Part shown: positions 41,815 through 50,972 of the stretch, in pieces
How positions within the stretch are numbered: the first letter of the stretch is position 1
Layout of the letters: each line of letters begins with the position of its first letter
Assembly: GCA_964603785.1 (NCBI GenBank)
Contig: CAZRWD010000007.1
Coordinates: forward strand, 55,137 to 119,136
DNA from: CAZRWD01 sp964603785
GTDB taxonomy: Bacteria; Fermentibacterota; Fermentibacteria; Fermentibacterales; Fermentibacteraceae
DNA length: 64,000 nt
Direction of reading: 5' to 3'
Program-made: the position numbers and the translations under genes
Notes under the pieces: generated by a model
Database searches by the model: none
Seen by the model: the letters and a program-made list of their open reading frames with translations, nothing else
What the model was told of the DNA's origin: nothing

Positions 41815-44367
41815 CTACCTCCACCACTGGACGAGCCCCGGCTCGATGATGGTGCCGAACCTCCTGTGGTAGGGCATCACCCTGACGGTGAACCCCTGGG
41901 TGCCCGAGAAGGCGCACCGGAACGATGCAGTGTAGACGAACCTTCCGTCCTCGCGCGAGCTGAACGAGGCCCTCTCGGCGCTCAGGGTCTCGAGGCGGTC
42001 GTCCGGCGAGATGCGCCCGGAGTGGATCTCGACCGCCAGGTCCTCGGGCTCGAGACCGTCCGCCTCGAGGGTGACCGTCACGGGCACGCTGTCGCCGACG
42101 GTGAGAGCCGCATCGTCCCCGGGCGTGTCGACCTGCATGACGCGGACGCTCTTCCAGCCCTTCCGGACCCGGTCCTTCCACGCGGTGAGCTCCCTGACCC
42201 CCGACCAGGAATCCGCGGCCATGGCCTCCCAGGCCTCGAAGCAGGGGATATAGAAGCGGTCGGCGTACTCGGCGACCATCCTGTTGGTGTTGAAGAACGG
42301 GCAGATGGCCTTCATCGAGCCCTTCATGAGGGAGATCCACTTCCTCGGGATGCCGTCCGCCCCGCGGTCGTAGAAGAGCGGGGCGATCACGTTCTCTATC
42401 CTGTCGTAGAGGGCCTTGGCCTCCACCTGGTCCTGGAGCTCGGGGTCGTCATAGGTCTCTCCGCTGCCGACCGACCAGCCGATGTCGGGGTCGTATGCCT
42501 CGTCCCACCAGCCGTCCAGGACGCTGCAGTTGATGACCCCGTTCATGGCGGCCTTCATGCCGCTTGTCCCGCTGGCCTCCATGGGTCTCCTGGGCATGTT
42601 CAGCCAGACGTCGACGCCCTGAACGAAGTGCCTGGCCATGTCCATGCTGTAGTCCTCGAGGTAGACGATGCGGCCGTAGAACTCCTCCTTCATGGTGGCG
42701 TGGACTATCTGCCGGATGATCTCCTTGCCGCCCTCGTCGTGCGGGTGGGCCTTGCCGGCGAAGAGGAGCTGGACGGGTCTGGAGGGGTTCCCCAGGAGGC
42801 TCGCGAGCCTCTCGGGATCGCGGAGCAGGAGGCTGGCGCGCTTGTAGGTGGCGAACCTCCGTGCGAATCCTATGGTGAGCACGTCGGGGTTGAGGACGGG
42901 GATCTCGGAGAGCCTGTGGACCTGCAGGCCCATGCTGTGCTGCTGCCTTCGCCACCGGTCCCGGGCATAGGCCACGAGACGCTCCCTCAGCCGGACATGG
43001 CCGCGCCACAGCTCGGAATCCGGGATGGAGTCCATGTGGCGCCAGTATGTCTCGTCGCGGGGGTTGCTCGGCCAGCGGGGTCCTATGTAGCGGTCCAGGA
43101 GACGGGCCATCTCGTCCGAGATCCAGGTGTCCATGTGGACTCCGTTGGTGACATGGTCGATGGGTATGTCGTCCTCGGGGAGGCCCGGCCATACTCCGCT
43201 CCAGATGGATCTGGAGACCCTGCCGTGCAGCCTGCTGACGGCGTTGCTGTAACGAGCGTGCCTGAGCGCGAACACGGTCATCGAGAAGTCGCCCGTCGAA
43301 CCTATCCTGCCGAGCTCCAGGAACCCGCCGGGGGTCATCCCGAGTTGTTCAAGGTAGGGACCGAGGTACTTGCCCACGAGTTCCGGCGAGAACTCCTCGT
43401 TGCCCGCGGGAACAGGAGTGTGAGTGGTGAATACATTCCCCGAGACGGCCAGCTCCCTGGCCTCGGCGGGCTCGAGCCCCTCCGACATGAGCTGCTTGAT
43501 CCGCTCGAGCATCAGGAAGGCGGAATGACCCTCGTTCGCATGGCAGACGGAAGGTCTGCGGCCTATGGCCTCGAGAGCCCTGAGACCTCCTATCCCGAGG
43601 ACGATCTCCTGCCTTATCCTCGTCTCCCGGTCGCCCCCGTAGAGATGGGCCGTGATGTCCCTGTCGGCCTGGTGGTTCCCCGGGAGGTTTGTGTCGAGGA
43701 GATAGAGGACGGTCCTTCCGACCCTGACCATCCAGACCGTCACGTCCGTCGTCCTGCCGTCCATGGGGAGGCTGATCCTGACGTGCCTTCCCTCGGAGTC
43801 GAGCACCGGGTTCACCGGCGTGTTGGAGTAGTCGTTGACGAAGTAGCGCTCCTGCTGCCAGCCGTCGCTGTTGAGATACTGGCCGAAGTAGCCCTCGCGA
43901 TAGAGGAGCGATACGCCGACGAGCGGCAGGCCGAGCTCGCTCGCGCTCTTGAGGGTGTCCCCGGCGAGGACGCCGAGGCCGCCGGAGTATATGGGAAGGC
44001 TCTCGTGAAGCCCGAACTCCATCGAGAAGAAAGCTATGGAGAGCTTCTCGGATATCCCCGGGCGCTTCTCGAAGGTCCGGTCGAACCAGGTCGGCCTGCC
44101 GAGGTAGTCGGCGAGGTCGCCCGCAGTCTCGTCGAGGTTGGAGAGGAACACGTTGTCGGACGCGAGGTCCTCGAGCCTCCGCTGGTCGACCATCCCGAGG
44201 AGGAGCACCGGGTTGTGCGAGGTCTTCTCCCAGAGTTCCGGGTCGATCCATCTGAAGAGGTCCGTGGCGGCCGGGTTCCACGTCCACCAGAGGTTGTAGG
44301 CCACCTCCCTGAGAGCCCTGAGCCTTTCCGGGATGCGGGGTACGACCTTGAAGACTCTTGTCTGCAC
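41815..44367 (-). CDS. glgP: Alpha-glucan phosphorylase (GT35, with DUF3417 N-terminus)
   Basis: 850 residues, normal for the archaeal/bacterial phosphorylase type that starts with DUF3417 (LRALREVAYNLWWTWNPAATDLF in part). It cleaves alpha-1,4-glucans with phosphate to glucose-1-phosphate. The PLP Lys605 lies in EASGTSGMKAAMNG. FVTTHTPV-like FTTHTPVPAGNEEF and GFARRFATYKRA hold substrate and phosphate contacts. The extra C-terminal ~120 residues (LEADGLEPEDLAVEI) are a beta-domain usual in this subfamily. Points to glycogen or maltodextrin use. Confidence 0.94.
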   Translation of the reverse strand: MQTRVFKVVPRIPERLRALREVAYNLWWTWNPAATDLFRWIDPELWEKTSHNPVLLLGMVDQRRLEDLASDNVFLSNLDETAGDLADYLGRPTWFDRTFEKRPGISEKLSIAFFSMEFGLHESLPIYSGGLGVLAGDTLKSASELGLPLVGVSLLYREGYFGQYLNSDGWQQERYFVNDYSNTPVNPVLDSEGRHVRISLPMDGRTTDVTVWMVRVGRTVLYLLDTNLPGNHQADRDITAHLYGGDRETRIRQEIVLGIGGLRALEAIGRRPSVCHANEGHSAFLMLERIKQLMSEGLEPAEARELAVSGNVFTTHTPVPAGNEEFSPELVGKYLGPYLEQLGMTPGGFLELGRIGSTGDFSMTVFALRHARYSNAVSRLHGRVSRSIWSGVWPGLPEDDIPIDHVTNGVHMDTWISDEMARLLDRYIGPRWPSNPRDETYWRHMDSIPDSELWRGHVRLRERLVAYARDRWRRQQHSMGLQVHRLSEIPVLNPDVLTIGFARRFATYKRASLLLRDPERLASLLGNPSRPVQLLFAGKAHPHDEGGKEIIRQIVHATMKEEFYGRIVYLEDYSMDMARHFVQGVDVWLNMPRRPMEASGTSGMKAAMNGVINCSVLDGWWDEAYDPDIGWSVGSGETYDDPELQDQVEAKALYDRIENVIAPLFYDRGADGIPRKWISLMKGSMKAICPFFNTNRMVAEYADRFYIPCFEAWEAMAADSWSGVRELTAWKDRVRKGWKSVRVMQVDTPGDDAALTVGDSVPVTVTLEADGLEPEDLAVEIHSGRISPDDRLETLSAERASFSSREDGRFVYTASFRCAFSGTQGFTVRVMPYHRRFGTIIEPGLVQWWR

Positions 44368-44462
44368 GGCTCGATCCTTTCGTACGTCGGGGGAGGTTCA
44401 GCCCGACCCTCTCGACCGTGCAAGGTAGGCAACGGGGGAGCCCCGCGTCAAGCAGAGGGCGA

Positions 44463-44480
44463 GGCTTGTTTCGACAAGCC
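44463..44480. terminator. UUCG-loop hairpin in the glgP/gingipain intergenic region
   Basis: GGCTTGT-TTCG-ACAAGCC, a 7-bp stem with a stable tetraloop, in the divergent region between the two genes. No T-run; it may instead mark the 5' end of a leader. Confidence 0.35.
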
Positions 44481-44536
44481 CCGCTTCGGCATGTTGTCCC
44501 GGGTGCGTCCCGCGCCCGGGCGGAGGGTCGGTTGAC

Positions 44537-46573
44537 TTGAGATCCCCGGTTCTGACGATGTTGCCCTTCCTGGCCGTCGCGGCCGGCGAGCTCCACTGGA
44601 CCGGGAGCCTCGAGCCCGTCGAGTTCTCGATGACCCGTTCCGGCATCCTCGCGGGGACGCCGGGGCGCATGGAGCCCGCCGGGGCTCCCGGAACGCCGCT
44701 GCTCCCCGTGCTCCCCCTCTCCTTCGTGATACCTCCCGGGGCGTTCGATGCCGGATTCACCGTCGAGTTCGGCTGCCCCGTGACCATCCGGCTGCCGGCG
44801 GCGATCGTCCCCGCCCCGGTGCTCCGTCCCCTCGACGGCACCCCGGGCGACGGATCGGTCCCGCCCGACCGCTCCATCTACGGATCCGCGGAACCCTGGC
44901 CTCGTGACAGGATCGTCGCGACCCGCACGGGGAGCCTCTGCGGCTTCCGCGTGGCTTCCTGCGTCCTGAGCCCGTGGGAGTACCTGCCCTCCGAGGGGTT
45001 GCTGACCTACTACCCCGAGTTGAGCGTGACCGTCTCCTGGGACGAGGGCCGGCCGGTGCCGCTGTTCACCTACATGCAGATCGGATCCGCCGCCCGGAGG
45101 CTCTGCCGCTCGGTCGAGAACCCTGCCGACATTCCCCGCTTCTCGCCTGCCGCGAGGCCCGGAACGGACGCAGATGCGGTCTGGGTAGCCGTCTGCGACG
45201 AGGACTACGTCTCCGAGCTCGAGCCCCTGCGGAGCATGTGGGAGGACTCGCTGGGGAGCGCCGTGATCCACACGGTCCAGGAGATCGAGCTGTCGTATCC
45301 CGGCGCCGACTCTGCCGAGCGCCTCCGCAACGCCATCGTCGACTGGTGGGAGAACGAGGGCGCCGTCTTCGTCCTCCTCGCGGGCGACGAGACGCTCGTG
45401 CCAGTCAGGATGGTCTACTCGGAGTGCGAGGGGTGGGTCGACGTGCTCCCGACCGACCACTACTTCGGCGATCTCGACGGCACCTGGGATGCCAGCGGCG
45501 ACGGGGAGTACGGCCAGCCCGACGACGACCTGGACCTCTATCTGGACGTTCTCGTAGGAAGAGCCCTCTTCTCGAACCCTGCCGAGGCCGGGCTCTTCGT
45601 GGACAGGACGCTCACATACGCAACCGGAGCCCCGCCCGGACCCTGGAGGACCACTGCCGTCCTCTGCGGCGCGATGCTCTTCGACGACATAGGCTACACC
45701 GGCGGCAAGGGCTGCGACTCGCTCGCCGCCGCGCTGCCCCAGTCGTGGCAGAAGGTGAAGGTCTACGAGGACATAGCCTTCACCGACGGGAGCGACACGC
45801 ACATCGCCTACATAGACGCCGGTTCGAACTGGAACTACTACGCAGGCCACGGGAGGCCCCTCGGCGTCTTCTGGTCCGAACAGCCCCTCCTGATGATGCA
45901 TGTCCTCATAGCCGACACCCTGGCGAACGGCGACATGGCAGGCATCCACACGAGCATCGGCTGCAGCCCGGGCGCTTTCCACGAGACACGCTGCCTGGCC
46001 GAGGCCCTCCTGCTGAACCCGGGCGGCGGGGCCGTCTCCGTCACCTTCAACACCAGTTTCGGCTGGGAGGGCTACTGGCCCGAGCTCGGCGCCAGCGAGT
46101 ACATGTGCATCAACTTCACGCGCGGCATCTTCGTCCACCACATGGAGAGCCTGGGCGAGGCCTTCGCCTGGGCCAAGGACCTCCGCGTCCCGCTCATACA
46201 CGGGCCCTACGACAGGAACCTGCAGTCGATCCTGGCCTGGACCGGATTCCACGATCCCGCGCTGGGGGCCCTGGGCGTGTCGCCCTCGACACCCATCCCC
46301 CCCGTCCGGCTGTCCGTCGGTCAGCCCTGGCCGAACCCCGCCCTCCGCGACGCACCGATCACCTTCGACGTCTCGTTCACCAGCGGGACCGCCGAGCTCG
46401 CGGCATGGGACATGGCAGGGCGCCAGGTCTGGAGGATGGATGTGACCGGTCCGGGAACGTTCCAGTGGGACGGCTGCAGCAGCTCGGGGAGGCGGATGCC
46501 CGCCGGGGTGTACCTGATCTCCGCCCGCCGGGGCGACGTGATCGCCAGCCGCCGGGTCGTCATCCTCGAGTAG
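44537..46573 (+). CDS. Gingipain-like (C25) secreted cysteine protease with sorting domain
   Basis: 678 residues, TTG start with GGAGGG upstream. A signal-like N-terminus is followed by a propeptide region (to ~210). The C25 catalytic domain has His438 in YYAGHGRP and Cys476 in SIGCSPGAFH, the gingipain dyad. FVLLAGDETLVPV and LPTDHYFGDLDGTWD are also typical. The last ~90 residues (GQPWPNPALRDAPITFDV, AWDMAGRQVWRM, MPAGVYLISAR) form the Por/FlgD-type sorting domain. An extracellular endopeptidase secreted by a type IX-like route (inference from family). Confidence 0.9.
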   Translation: MRSPVLTMLPFLAVAAGELHWTGSLEPVEFSMTRSGILAGTPGRMEPAGAPGTPLLPVLPLSFVIPPGAFDAGFTVEFGCPVTIRLPAAIVPAPVLRPLDGTPGDGSVPPDRSIYGSAEPWPRDRIVATRTGSLCGFRVASCVLSPWEYLPSEGLLTYYPELSVTVSWDEGRPVPLFTYMQIGSAARRLCRSVENPADIPRFSPAARPGTDADAVWVAVCDEDYVSELEPLRSMWEDSLGSAVIHTVQEIELSYPGADSAERLRNAIVDWWENEGAVFVLLAGDETLVPVRMVYSECEGWVDVLPTDHYFGDLDGTWDASGDGEYGQPDDDLDLYLDVLVGRALFSNPAEAGLFVDRTLTYATGAPPGPWRTTAVLCGAMLFDDIGYTGGKGCDSLAAALPQSWQKVKVYEDIAFTDGSDTHIAYIDAGSNWNYYAGHGRPLGVFWSEQPLLMMHVLIADTLANGDMAGIHTSIGCSPGAFHETRCLAEALLLNPGGGAVSVTFNTSFGWEGYWPELGASEYMCINFTRGIFVHHMESLGEAFAWAKDLRVPLIHGPYDRNLQSILAWTGFHDPALGALGVSPSTPIPPVRLSVGQPWPNPALRDAPITFDVSFTSGTAELAAWDMAGRQVWRMDVTGPGTFQWDGCSSSGRRMPAGVYLISARRGDVIASRRVVILE

Positions 46574-46581
46574 CCGAACCC

Positions 46582-46645
46582 CTTCGGGTTTGAAATCGTT
46601 GAAATGCGACTTGTATTCTCCTGTCTTACAGGATGTTCCGATTAG
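46582..46645 (+). repeat. Dispersed ~65-bp intergenic repeat, copy C
   Basis: CTTCGGGTTTGAAATCGTTG begins nine bases after the protease stop and is identical over 20 bases to copy D in reverse orientation. It is preceded by AACCC, so AACCC-CTTC-GGGTT can form a terminator-like hairpin. The second half diverges from the other copies. Confidence 0.65.
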
Positions 46646-46749
46646 CGATGCACGGGTTCCGCATCCCCTGCGCTCCGCCTCCCCGGAATACGCATCCCGC
46701 GGCCGGGGTAGAACCTGTTGCAAGGAACCAACTGTCCGGGAGGTGGACG

Positions 46750-49173
46750 ATGAGAATGATGCTGACAGCTGCGCTGATGATCCTCGCAGCCGCGGCCGCG
46801 GCCCAGGACGAGGTCACGGCGGGCAGGCTCCAGGCCGTGGGCGAGGACGGAGTGATAGGAGACCTTCCCCTGGAGCACACGACCGTGGACATCCTGGTCA
46901 CGGGCAACCTGCAGAGGGCCGTCGTGAGGCAGGTCTACGGGAATCCCTTCGAGGAGCCCATCGAGGCGGTCTACGTGTTCCCTCTGCCCGACGACGGGGC
47001 CGTCGACCGGATGAACATGTACATCGGAGACCGCCTGATAGTCGGCAGGATCTTCGAACGGGACATGGCCCGCGCCATCTACGAGGAGGCGATCTCCTCG
47101 GGACAGACCGCCAGCCTGCTGGAGCAGGAGCGCCCCAACATCTTCACCCAGAGCGTGGGCAACATCCTGCCCGGCGACAGCATCACGATCGAGATAAGCT
47201 ATGTCGCCCCCATCGGATACGATGACGGGAAGTACACCCTGTCCTTCCCTATGGTCGTGGGGCCGAGGTTCATCCCAGGAGAGGCCACGGGCCATTCCGG
47301 AACCGGCTGGGCCTTCGACACCGGCCTGGTCCCCGACGCCAGCAGGATCACCCCTCACGTAGTTCCGGAGGGCACCCGCTCCGGTTACGACATCGAACTG
47401 TCCGTGATCCTGAACACCGGCTTCCCGGTCGGTCAGATCCGCTCCCTCAACCACCAGGTCGAACAGGGCAGGGACGGTCACACGATCACCGTCGACCTCG
47501 CCCGGAAGGACGAGATACCCAACCGCGACTTCGTCCTTACCTACACCAGCACGTCCGACAGGATCGAGACGGGCTTCCTCACGACCAACGGCGACCTGGG
47601 CGGGCACTTCATGCTGATCCTGCAGCCCGACGTGGACGTCGCGACCGGCGACATAGCCCCCAAGGAGATGTTCTTCGTCATCGACTGCTCCGGCTCCATG
47701 AGCGGCCAGCCGATGGAGGTTGCGAAGGAGACGGTGCGCCAGTTCGTACGGGGCATGAACCCCGACGACTCGTTCCAGATAATGCGCTTCAGCGAGACCG
47801 CCAGCAGCATGTCCGCGCAGCCGCTCGAGAACACCGAGGAGAACATCGCCCGTGGCATCAGCTACATCAACTCGCTGTCCGGCATGGGCGGCACGATGAT
47901 GATAGAGGGCATAAGGGCGGCGGTGGGCTACCCGGAGGACCCCGAGCGGATGCGCTTCATCATCTTCCTGACCGACGGCTACATAGGCAACGAGGCGGAG
48001 ATTCTCGGCGAGCTGCAGACCACCCTGGGGGAGCACACCCGCCTCTTCAGCGTGGGGGTGGGCTCGAGCCCCAACCGCTACCTCATCGAGGGGCTCGCGG
48101 AGGAGGGCAGGGGAGCGGCCTACTACGTCGGCCTGAACGAGGACCCCACCGCAGCCGTCTCCGCGGTCTACGAGAAGCTGAACAACCCCTACCTGGTGGA
48201 CATCGAGATCGACTGGGGCAATCTGAAGGTCGACGAGGTCTACCCGGCGAGGATCCCGGACCTCTTCGCCGGCCAGCCGCTCGTGCTCACGGGGCGCTAC
48301 AACGCCTCGGGCAGGGGACAGATCAGGATAACCGGGACGGTAGGCGGGAGGCCCTGGCACCAGAACCTGTCGGTCGACCTTCCCGGGCAGCAGGAGGATA
48401 ACGACGTAATCGCCACCCTCTGGGCCCGCAGGAAGATCCACGAGCTGTCCAGGATGCTGTACGATCCCTACGGGTACGAGAGGTTCGACCAGGAGGTGGT
48501 CGACATGATCACCGACGTGGCCCTCGACTACCAGATCATGAGCAACTACACGTCCTTCGTGGCCGTATGCGAGGAGGTCCGCACCGTAGACGGCAGGCCG
48601 GTGACCGTGGAAGTCCCCGTGAACATGCCCGAGGGGGTCTCCTACGACGGTGTCTTCGGAGAGGACGAGGAAGGCATCTACACCTCCGCCGCGACCGGAA
48701 GCGCGAGCTACGGGATGCTCGCCCAGGCCCCCATGACCCTGAACGGCGGCGGCGGTTACACCATGAGCCGCACAGAGGTCTGCTGCGACGAGATGGCATG
48801 GGACGGTGACTACTCGTACTCCTACACGCCCACCGCGCTGGTCACCATGGTTTCCGCCTCGCCCTACCTCGGCCTGCGCGCCTCGGAGGTCCGTTCGTCC
48901 ATGCGCGAGCTGGTCGACGAGATCCAGGCCCTCTACGAAGCCTTCGCCGAGGCCAGCAGGGATGACGAGGAACAGTTCCCCACCGGCACCGTCGTCTTCA
49001 GCGTGGAGTTCGACGACACGGGCCGCGTCAGGGAGGTGTCCGTAGTTACTGACGGAGTTGGCTCTTCGAGCCTGATGCGCCAGGTGGAGGCCGTCATAAG
49101 GAGCGCGAGGATCCCCGAACCCCCGGAGGGCGGCGGGGCGATCAGCGTGACCTTCAGCTTCCAGGCCGTCTGA
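46750..49173 (+). CDS. Exported VIT/VWA-domain protein with TonB-like C-terminus
   Basis: 807 residues. Signal peptide at 1-19. The VIT domain spans roughly 20-150 (QVYGNPFEEPIEAVYVFPLP, ILPGDSITIEISYVAP). The VWA domain has the MIDAS loop DCSGSMSG near 315 and continues with RFIIFLTDGYIGNEAEIL. A linker of ~150 residues with Cys-Cys (TEVCCDEMAW) leads to a C-terminal ~80-residue domain (VVFSVEFDDTGRVREVSVV, VEAVIRSARIPEP) of the TonB/AgmX type. VIT/VWA proteins mediate metal-dependent protein contacts. This end domain is an unusual addition. GGGAGG precedes the ATG. Confidence 0.87.
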   Translation: MRMMLTAALMILAAAAAAQDEVTAGRLQAVGEDGVIGDLPLEHTTVDILVTGNLQRAVVRQVYGNPFEEPIEAVYVFPLPDDGAVDRMNMYIGDRLIVGRIFERDMARAIYEEAISSGQTASLLEQERPNIFTQSVGNILPGDSITIEISYVAPIGYDDGKYTLSFPMVVGPRFIPGEATGHSGTGWAFDTGLVPDASRITPHVVPEGTRSGYDIELSVILNTGFPVGQIRSLNHQVEQGRDGHTITVDLARKDEIPNRDFVLTYTSTSDRIETGFLTTNGDLGGHFMLILQPDVDVATGDIAPKEMFFVIDCSGSMSGQPMEVAKETVRQFVRGMNPDDSFQIMRFSETASSMSAQPLENTEENIARGISYINSLSGMGGTMMIEGIRAAVGYPEDPERMRFIIFLTDGYIGNEAEILGELQTTLGEHTRLFSVGVGSSPNRYLIEGLAEEGRGAAYYVGLNEDPTAAVSAVYEKLNNPYLVDIEIDWGNLKVDEVYPARIPDLFAGQPLVLTGRYNASGRGQIRITGTVGGRPWHQNLSVDLPGQQEDNDVIATLWARRKIHELSRMLYDPYGYERFDQEVVDMITDVALDYQIMSNYTSFVAVCEEVRTVDGRPVTVEVPVNMPEGVSYDGVFGEDEEGIYTSAATGSASYGMLAQAPMTLNGGGGYTMSRTEVCCDEMAWDGDYSYSYTPTALVTMVSASPYLGLRASEVRSSMRELVDEIQALYEAFAEASRDDEEQFPTGTVVFSVEFDDTGRVREVSVVTDGVGSSSLMRQVEAVIRSARIPEPPEGGGAISVTFSFQAV

Positions 49174-49192
49174 CGCTTCTGAAGGAGATCGA

Positions 49193-49218
49193 GGGGGCGG
49201 ACCCGAGGGTCCGCCCCC
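49193..49218 (+). terminator. Hairpin terminator after the VIT/VWA gene
   Basis: GGGGGCGGACC-CGAG-GGTCCGCCCCC, a perfect 11-bp stem 20 bases after the stop codon. Confidence 0.65.
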
Positions 49219-49281
49219 CGTCGTATGCGATACGATCCCCCTCCCGGGCCGGGCGGGCGGGATCGCCGGATACGGGCAGAA

Positions 49282-49734
49282 TCAGTCCGCGCCCTGCTCC
49301 CTGTATCTGAGGATCCGCGCGGGGTTGCCGGCCACGACGGCCCCGTCGGGCACATCCCTCGTCACCACCGCACCCGCGCCGACGATCGCGCCCCGGCCTA
49401 TCCGCACCGGGAGAATGGTGGCGTTCGAGCCGATGCTCGCCCCGTCGCAGACCACGGTCGGCTTCCAGTCCGCGCTGTCGGGCTGCGGGGGATAGACGTC
49501 GTTGATGAACATCACCCCGTGCCCGATGAAGCAGTCGCTCCCGATCTCGACCATGTCGCAGACGAAGGTGTGGCTCTGCACCCGCGTCCTGTCGCCTATC
49601 ACCGCTCCGCGCTGGATCTCGGTGAAGCAGCCTATCATGCAGTCGCGGCCTATCCTGCACCCGTAGAGGTTCACGAAGTTCCAGACCTTCGTGCCCTCAC
49701 CGATCTCGCAGTCCCTCACGAGCTTCAGTTCCAT
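49282..49734 (-). CDS. Left-handed beta-helix acetyltransferase (WbpD/WlbB-like)
   Basis: 150 residues made of hexapeptide repeats (VRDCEIGEGTKVWNFVNLYG, IGRDCMIGCFTEI, VIGDRTRVQSHTFV, VEIGSDCFIGHGVMFINDVY) with the catalytic-type His in IGHGV and the closing AIVGAGAVVTRDVPDGAVV and GNPARI. It matches the acetyl-CoA-dependent N-acetyltransferases that act on UDP-3-amino sugars for O-antigen or glycoprotein sugars. GGAGG precedes the ATG at 49734. No other sugar gene is nearby. Confidence 0.87.
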   Translation of the reverse strand: MELKLVRDCEIGEGTKVWNFVNLYGCRIGRDCMIGCFTEIQRGAVIGDRTRVQSHTFVCDMVEIGSDCFIGHGVMFINDVYPPQPDSADWKPTVVCDGASIGSNATILPVRIGRGAIVGAGAVVTRDVPDGAVVAGNPARILRYREQGAD

Positions 49735-49862
49735 GGACAACCTCCGTCGGTCATTACGGCGAACATACCAGGGGGCGGGGGGGGACGCACTGGCGGAGCG
49801 CCGGCCGCTTCGACATTCTTGACCGGAATAGGGAAGTGCCACCCCCGCGGAAGGAAGCGGCC

Positions 49863-50969
49863 ATGGCAGTCGAGTTCAAGTGCCCGTCGTGCGCCGGAGA
49901 CCTCTCCGTGAAGAGGGGGGAGAAGACGACCCGCTGCCCCTACTGCGGAAGCTCGGTGCTCGTCCCCGAGAGCCTGCAGGAGCCCGAGCCCCCCCAGATC
50001 ATCCAGTCGACGGTGACCGTCAGCGGCTCGGGGACCGGACGGAGGATGGCGTCGTGCATCCTGACGGCCGCCGTGCTCGTCGTCATGGGAACCGCCGCGA
50101 TGGTCTACCTCCTCGTCTCCGCGGTCGAGAGCGTCCCCGAAGGTGTGAGCCTGGCGGGCGGTCCCGAGGTCATCCTGCGCTTCGGCTCCGAAGGCACGGG
50201 GACGGGCTCGTTCACCGATCCGAGGCATGTCGCCGTCGACGGGGAGGGCAACATCTACGTTGCCGAGTACGAGACGGGCCGGATCCAGGTGTTCGACTCC
50301 TCGGGCGGCTTCCTGGCCCAGTGGTTCGCCGGGGGGGCGGACGGCGACGTGTACCCCGCAGGGATGGACGTCTCGGCCGACGGCGTCGTCCATCTGGTCC
50401 ACCACGGGCATGTGGCGCTCTACGAGGGGATGACGGGGAGGAGCCTCGGGAGCCTCGGGTCGGTTACCGGGTTCGAGGACGTCTATCTGCCCGGGGACGG
50501 GATGGTCCTGGCCACGCTGTGGTCGGCCGGGGACGAGCTGTACAGGTTCGGGCCCGACGGCGGGGTCGACCTTCATCTCGTCAACGCCGTCCAGGGGGTC
50601 ACGGGCGATCCCGAGCTCGCCCCGATGGTCGCTGGTGACGGCCTCGGGAACATCTACATCCTGGGCACCTTCAACTCATCCGTGTTCGTCTTCGACAGGA
50701 ACGGGAACTACCAGAACATGTTCGGCTCCGACGGAGACGAGCCCGGCCAGTTCAGGGCGCCCTCCGACATCGCTGTGGACGGGTTCGGGAGGGTCTTCAT
50801 AAGCGACTTCGGGGGTGTACAGGTATTCGACGGCACCGGAAGGTATCTGGGTCTGATGGACGTCCCGTCGCAGGGCTTCGTCTACGGGATGGACTTCACC
50901 CCTGAAGGGAACCTCTGCCTTGTGACCGGCGGATTCGAGGTCCTGACGATCAGCCCGTTCTGGGAGTGA
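49863..50969 (+). CDS. Zinc-ribbon, transmembrane, NHL-propeller protein
   Basis: 368 residues. Residues 6-40 form a zinc ribbon (FKCPSCAGDL ... TTRCPYCGSSVLVPE, two CxxC). A membrane helix lies near 62-86 (SCILTAAVLVVMGTAAMVYLL). The rest is a six-bladed NHL-type propeller (DPRHVAVDGEGNIYVAEYET, FRAPSDIAVDGFGRVFISDF). The layout places the ribbon in the cytoplasm and the propeller outside. Function unknown. AAGGAAG precedes the ATG. It is convergent with the cupin gene. Confidence 0.82.
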   Translation: MAVEFKCPSCAGDLSVKRGEKTTRCPYCGSSVLVPESLQEPEPPQIIQSTVTVSGSGTGRRMASCILTAAVLVVMGTAAMVYLLVSAVESVPEGVSLAGGPEVILRFGSEGTGTGSFTDPRHVAVDGEGNIYVAEYETGRIQVFDSSGGFLAQWFAGGADGDVYPAGMDVSADGVVHLVHHGHVALYEGMTGRSLGSLGSVTGFEDVYLPGDGMVLATLWSAGDELYRFGPDGGVDLHLVNAVQGVTGDPELAPMVAGDGLGNIYILGTFNSSVFVFDRNGNYQNMFGSDGDEPGQFRAPSDIAVDGFGRVFISDFGGVQVFDGTGRYLGLMDVPSQGFVYGMDFTPEGNLCLVTGGFEVLTISPFWE

Positions 50970-50972
50970 GCC

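Noticed and set aside
43349..46723. A very long minus-strand open frame (over 1100 codons) across glgP and the gingipain-like gene
   Set aside because: It is antisense to two clear genes, Arg/Gly/Pro-rich and without domain motifs. High GC makes stop codons rare in the shadow frames.
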